A DNA stretch of 64,000 nucleotides, from assembly GCF_010093815.1 (NCBI RefSeq), contig NW_022985555.1, forward strand, positions 248,001-312,000, written 5' to 3'. A model generated the notes under the pieces. It worked only from the letters and a program-made list of their open reading frames with translations, did not search any database and was not told the DNA's origin. The DNA comes from Pseudovirgaria hyperparasitica (Eukaryota > Ascomycota > Dothideomycetes > Acrospermales > Acrospermaceae). A program made the position numbers and the translations under genes. Shown piece after piece: positions 23,406-34,996 of this stretch (position 1 is the stretch's first letter; each line of letters opens with the position of its first letter).

Positions 23406-26400
23406 ATGTTGCGTATGCTCGAAGCTCAAGCTCCGGCGAAGCAGACTGCTACCGATACGATCAGTACACTGAGCGGTCGCCTCACGAATGGTACCCTTTT
23501 GGAAGACCGACGTGCCGCAATCCTTGGCCTACGCAGCTTTGCGAAAGATTATCCTGCCTCAGTCGCGTCCGACGCACTCCGGCCACTGATAGGATGTTTA
23601 GTCAAAGACTCGGAGGACATAGATACTACGAAAGTAGTCCTTGAGACACTGTTAGCTCTCTTTGAGCCTAGTGAGACAAGTGTATGTTGATTGGAAATGA
23701 ATTTGAAGCTCGGAAAATGATTGTGGGTGTAGCTCGAAGCTTCAGAAGACATAGCACTTTGGCTTGCCGACGAGTTCTCTCAGGTATATAGATCTCACCA
23801 ATCACTATGGCTAGTGCTGAGCTTATGTTAGCGACAAGACAACACCACGATACTCCTTGATCTCCTCGATAAACCTGATTTCTACTCCCGCTTTTACTCT
23901 CTAAGACTCCTCCAAGCCATCTTTACCTCACGCGAGGAAAGGACCCAGGAATCCATATTGACAGCACCATTGGGTACTACACGGCTCGTCGCGACCTTAG
24001 ATGATCCTCGAGATGGTATACGCAATACCGGCTTACGGCTACTATGTGGCCTAACGGAGACTTCACCTGAGCTTCAAAAGCTGGTCGCGTTTGAGAATGC
24101 ATTTGACAGGATATTTGCTCTGATGGAAGCTGATGGATCCTTATTACAAGGAGGAATCGTGGTTCAAGACTGCCTGACACTTCTGCATAATTTGATACGT
24201 GATAACACTGCAAATCAGTCTTTATTTCGCGAGTCTGGAGGCATTGCACAACTGTCCTCGATTCTCCCCGGTGGACCTAAAAAGAAAACCTCGTCGTTGT
24301 CCCTCAGTCCCGAGGGCGAATGGATGAGTCCTGAAAGTAGCAAAAATGTATGGGGGCTGCTGTCCATCATGCGACTGTTCCTTATCCCTGGAAGCATCAG
24401 CACGCAACCCAATCAACTTGCTTTCCATAAGCATGGTATCACTCAACAGGTTCTGGAACTCGCTTTCGACAAGTCTAGCACTCTTGCTACGCGCGCTGAG
24501 GTTTGTTCTAGAATCCTCTGTATAGTAGATATCTAACGTGTAGCTTCTAGGCTCTGAATACTTGCGCTGACATTATACGTGGGAATGCTAGGCTTCAAGA
24601 AGGCTTTGGCCAATACCAAGTAACTCCAATTATGGAGAATGAGCACCCGACTAATGGTGCTGCATCGCCCGTGGTCACTCCAAAACTCTACGTCATCGAA
24701 GCATTGCTTGAATTAGCTCTATTAACGACTTCAAACAGTCTCTTTGGGGCTCGTTTCGCTGCGTGCGAATGTATAAAGGCTTATTTCCACAATCACCATA
24801 CTATTAAGCTGCATTTCCTGCAAAGAGCTGTGTCCGGCCATACATCTGGAGAATATGAGCCAGCTAATGTATTGAGTACTTTAGTCAGTGGTCCATCAGC
24901 TTCGAAAGATCCGTATCGGGTGTGGTTTGCAGCCGTGCTAGTTCTGCATCTCATCTACGACGACTTGGAAGCTAAGAACATTGTTATGAACGTGGTCGAA
25001 GGCAATGCTGAGAATGGTGAAGAGGTGGTTACCTACATTCAGACACTCGCGGGTCATATGGTCACTGCTCTAAAAAGTAACGACAACGAACGCGTGTGTG
25101 TAGCTTACTTGATGTTACTCTCAGGCTGGCTCTTCGAAGCTGCCCCAGCCGTCGACGATTTCCTCAACGAGGGAAGCACGTTGCAAACCTTGATTCAAAC
25201 AGCATCTCGAATAGCACCTGATAATGTCGTCCGCCGGGGGCTGTGTGCGTGCTTGTTGGGAACGATATATGAATTTTCTACTAAGGATTCGCCAATCGCT
25301 AGACGGGACCTCCAACCTGTCCTGACTTCGCGTCTCGGTAGGGAGCGGTATTTATCGGCGGTTAATGGTCTACGGAAACATCCTCTGATTCGCGACTTCG
25401 AAGTGCTCCCAATGAGCACGTTGAAGGATTCAAATGGAACGCCCACAGTACTGTTCGATACTACTTTTGTGGAGTTTCTCAAAGATAATTTCAGTCGCTT
25501 AGCTCGCGCCATTGACCGTGATCCCGGGTTGGAAGTTCATATCACGCACAATGGCGTTGATCGGGACCTAGTCGATGTATTGAGAAGTCAACTCGAAGAA
25601 AAGAACCAAGCTCTTCAGAAAACTGAGTCTGACCTGCTTTCCATAGAAAGCAAGCTAAACCAGGAACGGGCTGATCATAAGAGAACGCAGGAATCATCAA
25701 CTGCAGAGATCAACAGGGTCAAGAGCCTCACAGAAGCCATCAAAAAGAGCCAAGAGCAAGAGCAGGCTAGAATGGAAGCGGCACATGAAAGAGTCATCAG
25801 AGACATGGAGGCTCAGTACAAACAGGCTACGCAGCAGATGCAAGTTCAAATCCAGAAGTCGCAGCGTGAGGGTTCAGAGGCAGTCGAAAAAGCGAAACGA
25901 CCATTGCAAGATGAGATTACAACACTGAAACAAGCTAAGGATGAACAGCAGCAGAAACTCAGCAAGGCGAACGAAGAGAAGAACAAGAATTCAAAGGCCG
26001 TCCAGGAGTTACAGCAACTTGCTAAGCGAAGCAAAGAGGAACATACCGAGGCACAAACGATCATAACTTCACTCAAGTCGGACCTGAGAAAAAAAGATAA
26101 CCAGATTGATGATCTAAAGAAAGCCAAGGTACAGCTCGAAGCCTCAGTCGAAAAAGGAAAGAGCGAGAACGATCAATTACGTACAAGGTCACAAGACCAG
26201 ATATGGGCAGTGAAAGATGCGGAAGAGAAAATACGGAAGGCCGAGCAGATTGCAAAGGATAAGGAGGAAGCCCGCAGCAAGGCACAGGGTGAACTCGATG
26301 ATATGCTCATGGTTCTTGCTGACATTGAAGAGAAGCGCACAAAAGACAAGGTAAATAACATCCTACCGTAATTTATTGCACTTTTGGCTTTACTGACACT

Positions 26401-26504
26401 GCCGCTAGGCTCGCTTAAAGGAATTGGGAGAGCAGATTTCGGACGATGAGGACGAGGACGACGATGAGGAGGAGGAAGAGGAAGACCCGAGTGATGTTGA
26501 CTAG
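23406..26504 (+). CDS. uso1: vesicle tethering factor Uso1/p115
   Basis: Five exons, 23406-23681, 23733-23783, 23832-24500, 24551-26350 and 26409-26504, give 963 aa. Uso1 is the homodimeric golgin that tethers ER-derived COPII vesicles to the cis-Golgi and works with Ypt1/Rab1. The start (M-L-R-M-L-E-A-Q-A-P-A-K-Q-T-A) and the armadillo-type head of about 640 residues match the family; the head includes L-E-D-R-R-A-A-I-L-G-L-R-S-F-A-K. A long coiled coil rich in Glu/Lys/Gln fills residues about 680-920. The tail is strongly acidic (D-D-E-D-E-D-D-D, then Glu runs, ending in D-V-D), like the p115 C-terminus. The 51-base second exon restores the conserved A-L-W-L-A-D-E-F segment. Confidence 0.95.
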
Positions 26505-26958
26505 GTTCAAACACCTATTTAGACTCCAGCCCGGAAATATCACTTTACACACAGGAGAACATGTTTCTGATAGTCAATCACAATGTGTCATACTGGATAG
26601 GCAAAGCATGGCTAGAAAAAACCAAACAGAATATGATGCCAGTAGCTCAACAATACACTGATGGAGCATGTTGCGCCGAGTCGAGTCATGTAGGCCTGGC
26701 TTGGCATAAATGACTGTACGAAAACCCCTCCCTCCGAGCTGCCCCACTACCTAACAAGCTATCCGGATGGACAAATTTCCACCACACTCAACAAACACAC
26801 GACACTACGAACCTACGCCGCGAACTCTGAAGAATCCCCACACGTTCCCTGGCATCATAGCGACACTGAGGTATTACAAACCTCTCACTTCTCTCTATTC
26901 GCGCGAGCGCCTCCCATATTGCTGAGCTCCGCGTTTGCGGGAGACAGTCGCCTCCAGC
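26505..26958. other. spacer with ILS1 promoter
   Basis: About 450 bases between uso1 (+) and the isoleucyl-tRNA synthetase gene (+). It should hold the uso1 3' UTR and the next promoter. No other gene is seen. Confidence 0.5.
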
Positions 26959-29900
26959 ATGTCCATCGACTTCCCGAAGGAAGAAGAGCGCATCCTTGCT
27001 TACTGGAGAGAGATTGATGCTTTTCAACGTCAAGTCGAGCTATCGAAAGGTCGCCCACCTTATACCTTCTATGATGGGCCTCCATTTGCGACCGGCCTCC
27101 CCCACTATGGCCATCTCTTAGCTTCCACCATTAAAGACATTATACCCCGATACTGGTCCATGAATGGAAGATATGTTGAGCGTCGGTTCGGGTGGGATAC
27201 TCATGGTGTGCCAATTGAGTATGAGATTGACAAGAAGCTCGGGATGAGCGGCAAAGATGCGGTACAAAAACTTGGAATCGCGAAGTACAATGCCGAATGT
27301 AGAGCTATTGTCATGAGATTCGCTTCGGAATGGAAAGAAACCATTGAACGTTTAGGTCGCTGGATCGACTTTGAAAATGACTACAAGACTATGAACACCT
27401 CCTTCATGGAGTCAGAATGGTGGGTATTCAGCCAGCTCTGGAAGAAAGGCGCCGTCTATCGTGGATTCAAAGTCATGCCCTACTCTACCGCCTTGAATAC
27501 TCCTCTGAGTAACTTCGAAGCCCAACAAAACTATAAGGATGTGCAGGACCCAGCAGTAGTGGTGACATTTCCTCTCGTGAACGACCCAGAAACATGTCTC
27601 CTGGCATGGACAACTACGCCTTGGACGCTTCCCTCACACACTGGTCTTTGCTGTCACCCAGATTTCGAGTACGTCAAGATTTATGACGAAAAGACGAAGA
27701 AGAATTACGTCTTACTCGAAGCCCTTCTCAAGACCATATATAAGGATCCAAAGAAGGCCAAGTTTAAAATCATTAGTAAGATCAAGGGTAAAGACATGCT
27801 TGGATGGCAGTATGAGCCTCTATTCGATTTCTTCTATGAAGAATACAAGGATAAAGGTTTCCGAGTGTATAACGATACTTATGTCACTGCAGACAGTGGC
27901 GTAGGAATAGTTCATCAAGCACCGGCATTCGGCGAGGACGATTACCGCGTAGCATGGGAGGCCGGAGTTGTATCCGAGTCCCGGCCACCTCCGAATCCCG
28001 TTGATGACAGTGGTATCTTCACATCTGAGGTTGGGGAGTTCGCCGGCAAGGGCGTCAAGGCCGCTGATAAGGAGATCCTAAAAGCTCTGAAGGCCAAAGA
28101 TAGAGTTCTGGTAGACAGCACGCTGATGCATAGTTACCCATACTGTTGGCGATCGGACACCCCGTTGATATATCGTGCCGTTCCATCTTGGTTCATCAAA
28201 ATCCCGGACATCGTTCCCCAGATGCTTGAAAATGTCGCAGGATCACATTGGGTGCCTTCCTTCGTCCAGGAGAAGCGTTTCTCAAATTGGATCGCTGGTG
28301 CAAAAGACTGGGCTGTTTCTCGGAACCGGTATTGGGGAACACCACTTCCGCTATGGGCGAGCGAAGATTTCAAAGAGGTTGTCTGTATCGGCAGCATTGA
28401 GGAGCTAAAGACTTTGAGCGGGTACCAAGGAGAGATTACTGACCTTCATCGCGACAAAGTGGACGATATCACTATCCCAAGCAAAAATGGGAAAGGGGTT
28501 CTCCGTAGAGTTGATGAAGTGTTTGACTGCTGGTTCGAGTCTGGCGCTATGCCTTACTGTTCGGCCCATTACCCCTTTGAAAACGTGGAGCAATTTGAGA
28601 AGTCATTCCCCGGAGACTTCATCGCCGAAGGTCTGGATCAGACTAGGGGGTGGTTTTACACACTCACAGTACTGGGCACTCATCTCTTTGGGAAGCTACC
28701 TTTCAAGAATTGCGTTGTTAACGGCATTGTTCTGGCGGAAGATGGTAAGAAGATGTCGAAGCGACTCAAGAACTATCCCGATCCAAACCTAATCATGAAC
28801 AACTATGGTTCTGATGCTCTTCGACTGTATCTCATCAATTCACCAGTTGTTCGCGCAGAAACACTCCGCTTCAAGGAGACTGGCGTCAAGGAGATCGTAT
28901 CGCGAGTCTTGCTTCCGCTCTGGAATAGTTATCAGTTTTTCGCCCAGCAGGTTGCTCTCCTTAAGAAAATCGAGAATATAGATTTCGTCTTCGATCCCAA
29001 GGCCGAGGAGACCAACACGAACGTTTTTGACAAATGGATCCTCGCCAGTTGTCAAAGTTTACTGAAGTATGTCAATGAAGAGATGGCTGCGTATCGTCTC
29101 TACACAGTCGTACCAAAGCTTCTTGGACTTATTGATAATACGACAAACTGGTACATCCGATTCAACCGCAAACGTCTCAAAGGCGAGAATGGCACCGAAG
29201 ATACACGGCACGCTCTCAACACTCTTTTCGAAGTAGTATACACCTTGGTTCGTGGTCTTGCCCCATTCACACCTTTCATTGCCGATAACATATATCTCCG
29301 TCTACTACCCTTCATACCTCAAGAACTGCAGGCCCAGGACGCACGTAGCGTGCATTTCCTGCCATATCCAGAAGTTCGCCAAGAGCTCTTCGATGTGGCT
29401 GTCGAGCGTCGCGTTGGTCGTATGCAGACTGTCATCGATCTATGCCGTCTCTGTCGTGAGAGGAGAGCCATTGGTCTTAAAACACCTCTCAAGACACTTG
29501 TCGTCATCCACGCAGATGTACAATATCTCGACGATATTAAAGGACTAGAAGGTTACATCACAGAGGAGCTCAATATTCGGGACCTCGTTCTCTCTTCAGA
29601 CGAGGACAAATATGATGTCCAGTATTCGCTTTCTGCCGACTGGCCCATACTAGGCAAGAAGCTAAAGAAAGATGCACAAAAGGTCAAGAAAGGCCTGCCG
29701 AGCTTGACAAGCAACGACGTTAAAGAGTTCGTGAAGAGCGGCAAGATTACCGTTGATGGTATTGATCTCACATCTGAAGATCTCGTGGTGCATCGCGGAT
29801 TGAAGGAGTCGGAAGCATCGAAGACACAGGAATTCAACACTGACGGTGAGGCACTTGTCATTCTAGATGCCGCCATCTATCCTGAATTGGCACAAGAAGG

Positions 29901-30195
29901 CCTGGCTCGTGAAATGATCCGACGTGTGCAAGATCTTCGCAAAAAAGCTGGTCTCAATGCGACGGACGATGTTGGCATGGAGTACAGCGTGTTGAAGGAC
30001 CCTGAGAACATCGGACTCGAGCAAGCATTCGAAGATCAAAAGTCTCTATTCGAAAAGGCGCTGCGAAGACCTGTTGACAGACTCCAGGCCACACAGGCCG
30101 AAGAAAAGATACCCGAGAAACAGGAAGAAGTAATCTTGCAGGAGGAAGGCGAGATTCAGAAAGCTACTTTTCTACTAAGGCTTATCAGGCTTTGA
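26959..30195 (+). CDS. ils1: cytosolic isoleucyl-tRNA synthetase
   Basis: A single-exon gene of 1078 aa from the first ATG (M-S-I-D-F-P-K-E-E-E-R-I); an upstream frame extension begins at a non-ATG codon and is not used. It charges tRNA-Ile in the cytosol. Class I signatures are clear: H-Y-G-H at residues 49-52 and K-M-S-K-R at 598-602. The editing (CP1) domain lies between them and carries W-T-T-T-P-W-T-L-P and H-Q-A-P-A-F-G-E-D-D-Y. A W-F-Y-T-L-T-V-L block precedes KMSKR, and an anticodon-binding domain plus a eukaryote-type C-terminal extension follow. The absence of a targeting sequence and the eukaryotic sequence type point to the cytosolic enzyme; moulds have a separate mitochondrial one. 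No introns were needed. Confidence 0.97.
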   Translation: MSIDFPKEEERILAYWREIDAFQRQVELSKGRPPYTFYDGPPFATGLPHYGHLLASTIKDIIPRYWSMNGRYVERRFGWDTHGVPIEYEIDKKLGMSGKDAVQKLGIAKYNAECRAIVMRFASEWKETIERLGRWIDFENDYKTMNTSFMESEWWVFSQLWKKGAVYRGFKVMPYSTALNTPLSNFEAQQNYKDVQDPAVVVTFPLVNDPETCLLAWTTTPWTLPSHTGLCCHPDFEYVKIYDEKTKKNYVLLEALLKTIYKDPKKAKFKIISKIKGKDMLGWQYEPLFDFFYEEYKDKGFRVYNDTYVTADSGVGIVHQAPAFGEDDYRVAWEAGVVSESRPPPNPVDDSGIFTSEVGEFAGKGVKAADKEILKALKAKDRVLVDSTLMHSYPYCWRSDTPLIYRAVPSWFIKIPDIVPQMLENVAGSHWVPSFVQEKRFSNWIAGAKDWAVSRNRYWGTPLPLWASEDFKEVVCIGSIEELKTLSGYQGEITDLHRDKVDDITIPSKNGKGVLRRVDEVFDCWFESGAMPYCSAHYPFENVEQFEKSFPGDFIAEGLDQTRGWFYTLTVLGTHLFGKLPFKNCVVNGIVLAEDGKKMSKRLKNYPDPNLIMNNYGSDALRLYLINSPVVRAETLRFKETGVKEIVSRVLLPLWNSYQFFAQQVALLKKIENIDFVFDPKAEETNTNVFDKWILASCQSLLKYVNEEMAAYRLYTVVPKLLGLIDNTTNWYIRFNRKRLKGENGTEDTRHALNTLFEVVYTLVRGLAPFTPFIADNIYLRLLPFIPQELQAQDARSVHFLPYPEVRQELFDVAVERRVGRMQTVIDLCRLCRERRAIGLKTPLKTLVVIHADVQYLDDIKGLEGYITEELNIRDLVLSSDEDKYDVQYSLSADWPILGKKLKKDAQKVKKGLPSLTSNDVKEFVKSGKITVDGIDLTSEDLVVHRGLKESEASKTQEFNTDGEALVILDAAIYPELAQEGLAREMIRRVQDLRKKAGLNATDDVGMEYSVLKDPENIGLEQAFEDQKSLFEKALRRPVDRLQATQAEEKIPEKQEEVILQEEGEIQKATFLLRLIRL

Positions 30196-30265
30196 GACGA
30201 CTAGCATGAATGAAAAAGTAAATGTACCAGCTTGTGACTTGAATTATTCACACCTATCATGAAGA

Positions 30266-30290
30266 AAGATAGATAGATAGATAGATACAA
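30266..30290. repeat. GATA tetranucleotide microsatellite
   Basis: About six copies of gata in the spacer between the ILS1 stop and the CHCH gene. Confidence 0.8.
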
Positions 30291-30373
30291 ATCCTGACAT
30301 TGATTCTGACACCTAGATTGAAAGATCAACGCCATGCCATGTAGACCATTTGCCCCGAAACCTAGGCAATAGT

Positions 30374-30662
30374 TCATCTTTTTAATGCAGCCTGAGAAGG
30401 TTTGTTAGTACGATGATAATGGCAAAGTGTTAATATCAGGCACAAAGTAGCTTACCGTGTAGCATTGCTTCAATTTCAAAAATTCCGTGAGACATTTATC
30501 CTTGTGTATGTTCTTGTAGTCTGCGGTAATACATTTGCCGTACGCAGCGCCCTACCTATGTGAGCCTCTTGATCTGTGAATTCGGATCGATGCAGTAACC
30601 TCTTTGGCACATTTGACAGACGCGGATGCCAGTCTGTCGACTGGCCTTGTGCGTCCAGGCAT
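30374..30662 (-). CDS. 58-aa twin CX9C (CHCH) protein, NDUFAF8-like
   Basis: Three exons, 30662-30600, 30551-30456 and 30391-30374, give 58 aa; introns are 48 and 64 bases and both joins are phase 0, with a gtactaac branch point in the second. It starts M-P-G-R-T-R-P-V-D-R-L. Cys18-x9-Cys28 (C-A-K-E-G-A-A-Y-G-K-C) and Cys41-x9-Cys51 (C-L-T-E-F-L-K-L-K-Q-C) form a twin CX9C coiled-coil-helix pair, the mark of small proteins oxidatively folded by Mia40 in the mitochondrial intermembrane space. The A-A-Y-G-K-C and D-Y/K-D-x-C-x3-F sequence is like fungal relatives of NDUFAF8, a complex I assembly factor. It is very easily missed because no exon exceeds 96 bases. Orthology is from remembered patterns. 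Confidence 0.85.
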
Positions 30663-30999
30663 ACTTGAATGCTCAAATGAGGTGGTTCTTGTTCAAAGCG
30701 AAGATGAAGTCATGATGTAGAAAGCAGTCGGGCGCAAAAGCGGTGTATTGGTAGTTTTAGCGCTTCCCCACAAAACACGCTCGCTCAGTAGAAGCACGCG
30801 CGCGCGTTGTCCTATCAAGCTTGCAACAATCTTAGAACTCCTAACGCGCCCCCGTTCGATTCCTCTACTCCTCAGTAATGATTGCACGATCAATGAATTT
30901 AACTAAATCAAGCGCTATTGTACTGTTATGTTTACATCAACATTCCACCATCGCCGTTCATGCGCTTAGCAAGCGGCGCGTCATTCTCTAGACTTTCGA
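30663..30999. promoter_or_regulatory. divergent promoter region, CHCH gene / sfi1
   Basis: About 340 bases between the divergent starts of the CHCH gene (-) and sfi1 (+). It includes a short alternating cgcgcgcg run near 30798. Confidence 0.5.
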
Positions 31000-33900
31000 A
31001 TGCCCATATCCAAAGCAATTGATGAGTTACCCTCACTGTCAGATCAAGGTAAAGAGGCCTGAGGTGTATCCGGTGTAGCTACTAACGAGTCATCAGATGT
31101 GGAACTATTGGGATCAATCGTTTTCGCTGCGGAGAAGATATCCGGACCGCCTTTCCGAGCACTCTTTACTGCCTACGACCAAGTGCTTGCTGAGCACGGC
31201 ATTTCGCCCGGAAATGACCAGACATACTTTCGATTTCTTCTACGGATGGGCGAAGAGCGAATCGAGAATGACACACTATTTGGAAGATTCAAATCTCTGT
31301 TGGAGCGAACAGGAATACGGGTGGAAATCGATCGCAATGAAGACCATGTGGAAGATATCACGCGTCAAGCCGAGAATCCGGGATTGCGGGATGCTCTCGA
31401 GAGCCCGCAGAAGACGCGCCGCGCATCGTTCGACTCAGCTCTCGACCATCTCACAGATGGCGAGCGACAAGACGACGTATTCAAGAATGCAGCTTCAGAT
31501 TATCGTGAGCAGCAGCAACAGCGACCTTCGAGCCGTGTCTCGGGCTCTATCGTATCTCCACGCCAGCGATTTCAGTTTGCTAACGCTCCCCGAAGCCTCT
31601 TCCGGTCCGGAGCGTACCGAGGACGGCTGAACACACGAACAGCATCTGAACAACTGCCACTGAGTAAGAGACGCCAGACATCAATCTCAAGTCAGAGCAG
31701 CCTCCGCATAACGAGACCATACGATGACAGTCCCACGAAGCAGAATGCCTATTATTCTGCAGATGAGTCCGAGAGCGCGGAGCCGACATTGCCTCAAGCA
31801 AGGGGCTTTGAGGTTGATACCATCAAAGATGTATCCCAACAGGACCAATTGCGGGATGCGGTATCTTTCCGATTGCGAGAGGTGCATCAGACTGCCAGAC
31901 GATGTCTCCTGCTGTGGAGCGCGAAAGCACTACAGAGTGTCGAACAGTCGAAACTTATGGCTCGCAAAGCTGCGGAACATGATCGCTATGCACTCCTCAG
32001 ATCAGGACTTGATATGTGGACGAACAAGTATCGAACGCGCAAACGAGACCTCGAGACAGAGAAGTTCTTTGAGCACATGGAACGAAGAGCAGATCGAGCA
32101 CGAAACTTGTATCTAGTCGCGAAGGCTTTCACCCATTGGGCTCGGAGTACTTCTGACGAGGTCGACAGAACTTCCATTGCGAGACGACATATTCTCCGCA
32201 CTAGATATTTCAACGCGTGGAAAGATATCACTGCGATTAATGCGCTCAAGGTTCGTCGACAAGGCCTACGCAAGTTCATGGGGATCTGGCGTGATCGCAC
32301 TATAACATTGGTCGACAATCACATCAAGGCACTTGTCCGCTACGAGGATAACCTGATAGAGCGGACATACTGGCGTTGGTTCTGGGCGGTTTGTGCGCGT
32401 CGAGCTCCGCTCTGGGGTGAACAACGATCGAAACAACACTATTTCACCAAATGGCTGAGAGAACATGATCAAATTCAAAAGCAAGAGCAGGAGGCGACCG
32501 AGTTTTGGGATATAAAACTACAGAGACAGGCTGTTAGGTCATGGCATAGCACATTTTTAGCGGTTCAAACAGCAAATACGGCGGCGAATAACTGTCGAAC
32601 TAGGTCGTTATTGTCAGGTGCTTTTCGACTCATATGCAAACAAACTCAGCTACGGCGCCCGACATCTCAAGTCCATCATTCGACTGATGACCGGCTGATT
32701 AGAAGCTACTTTAGCACTTGGCTGATGCGTTTCCGGCTTACGCGTCAGGCCGATGCCTTTGCAGTTCAACGTCTTCTGCATAGAGCTATGACGACTTGGA
32801 AGTGTCGAGTGATAGGAGTCCATATCAACGAGAGGCTCGTTGCGCAGAATCTGTATAGGTGGATGTTGTCAGCCAGGGCAGCGCTGATACTTCGAGTACA
32901 TAATGCAAACAACAAGAAGGCCTGTTTGTCAGCCTGGAGAGCACGCGCGGTGTCGCGGAAGCATGAACTGGAGAGCTCGAAGACTGATGTGAGAACCAGC
33001 AGTCGTCGGCGAATCCTAGAACGGATCATGAGCCACTGGTCTGATAGAACACGCGAGCAGCAGCAGAAACACCTTACCGCCGAGTCTTTCCGCAGTAGCA
33101 AGCTTGCGTCCAGCCAGTTGATCTGTTGGGTCTCGCGCTATCGGCACGCTCAGAGACTCGATCAATGGGCGACTGACGCGCACTTCTATGTATCTGCGAA
33201 GCATACGCTCTCGGTCTGGCAAGTCGCCACGCAAAACGCCCGAAAGCAACGACGACGCGAAGCGTATGCACACGTACGCCGTGCAAACAAGATGGCTTTG
33301 GGTCGTCGGATGCTCAAGAGGTGGCAAGACACGCTGGAGGCAATCACAACAGCAAGACGCAGAGCAGAAGACATGCAAGAGATGAAACAGACACAGGTCG
33401 CAACTCAGTGCTTAGTATTATGGCAGCAAGAAACCCAGAACAAGATTCGACTCTCACATCAAGCCAGCGACTTCTATCGGCGTAAAATCAGCTCGCAACG
33501 TCTGCATCAGTGGATTCTGAGGCTACAGGACGTACAAGAGATCCAGGCAATGGGGACCACGTTGGCAGCTGAGATTAATACCAGGAACTCTAGGTTACGA
33601 CTCAAGGAGCTCAGTGCGAGATACTTTCGCATCGAGTCTCAGAAGGACACAGCTGAAAAATTTCAAGCGCGCAGTTTCAGGAAGCATCGGCGTGACATGT
33701 TAATTTACTGGAGGGACCGGACTATGCAAAGGATCTCCACAAACGAAACGATATTTGTGACTGTACCAAACCAGCAGAAAACCGATCTTGACGACGATGC
33801 AGCAGAGCAGGACACAATAAGACGCAAAGAAGATTTGACAGCCCTCGATACCTTGGCACTGGATAATGATGACCACAACTTTATTCTTGGAGACAATGAA

Positions 33901-34302
33901 GACCTGGGAAGCACATTCTTCACGTCTACCCCGCGTGCTGGCTATCACCGCACGCCATCGAAGACTCCAGCAGCCAGGACACGAGAGCTCCTACAGTCGC
34001 GACTGAAGACTCTCAATGCTCCTCGCGGCAGAGGGACGGTAGATACGACTCCTGCGCCACTATCCGGACTGTCTCGGCGCATTCCAGCCTCAGCACCGCA
34101 TCCTTCACTTGGGCATGCGGACTCAGTCGTATCTATCTCCTCCTTCACCCGCAAGCTCCAGGCTCAGGGAATACCTGTCAGTAGCCGAGGTGAAGGCCCT
34201 TCGAAGCTGCCTTCGATGAGCCGATCCACTAGACATGGGAAAGGACAGGTTGGATTCATTGGCTTCGACGACATACAAGAGGAAGATCGAACAGAAAGCT
34301 GA
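31000..34302 (+). CDS. sfi1: spindle pole body half-bridge protein Sfi1
   Basis: Two exons, 31000-31048 and 31097-34302, give 1084 aa. Exon 1 (M-P-I-S-K-A-I-D-E-L) was added because it splices in frame into D-V-E-L-L-G-S-I-V-F-A. Sfi1 is a long helix of repeated centrin (Cdc31)-binding sites that spans the half-bridge and controls spindle pole body duplication. The centre, roughly residues 270-900, shows more than fifteen repeats of about 33-40 residues with a conserved Trp near the end of each (for example A-F-T-H-W-A-R, Y-F-N-A-W-K-D, F-M-G-I-W-R-D-R-T, M-L-I-Y-W-R-D-R-T). The N-terminal 100 residues form a globular helical part and the C-terminus is a Ser/Thr/Pro-rich tail with possible Cdk sites. 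Confidence 0.92.
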
Positions 34303-34996
34303 TGTCAGTACATAGAAGCTGCCGCTTCGCTCTTGATTGGGTAGTGTTGGAAGTTGTACAGAAGCCTCATCATTTTAAAAGTGTTGGAAACCCGGCCCGC
34401 TCATGCGATTGATCTTGTTTGGATATTATGTTTGAGCTTGCGAAGATACCCCTTTACCAATGTTCAGATCCATGTGCTTCTAGTTGTACTTGTCTAAAAT
34501 CACAGGTGTGATGAAAGAGTTTTATATTTTGAACTCAGCTCAACTTTCCCTACACGTTGTCGCTTTAGTCTACTAGTAGGGCGTATGCTGTCACATTACC
34601 ACAGAGGGATCGCGTCTCCACCCTGCTATATCCTCAGGCATCAGTTGCGGACCCGCCCGCGCGGGATGTACATCAAGCCGGGCATGGTGGACCCGGAGAA
34701 AGCGATTGGTCCGCTGCGACACCGACCCTTGAACGCCTGACCGTTGGAGCTTAATCGCAGCCTCAACGAAATTCACATGCGCTGATAGCAAGACCGCTGT
34801 CGCCGTGCGCTCGAATCCTGGACAAAATCCTGGCGTCAGACGTAGGTCACTGATAAAGCCAAGATTGTTGATTATGAGCCCCATTAGGCAGGGGATCCCA
34901 ATGAGAGGTTCAGGTAAAGGTGGGCGGCATTTCGTCCATACTTTTCTCTCTCCTGACGTCGAATTCTGGTGGTGTGTGCTGCTCTTGTGATGAGGT
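34303..34996. other. gene-free spacer
   Basis: About 690 bases between sfi1 and the next plus-strand gene. A minus-strand frame stays open over 34591-35322, but most of it overlaps a better plus-strand exon and has no domain. A GC-rich cccgcccgcgcggg palindrome-like word lies near 34652. Confidence 0.4.
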
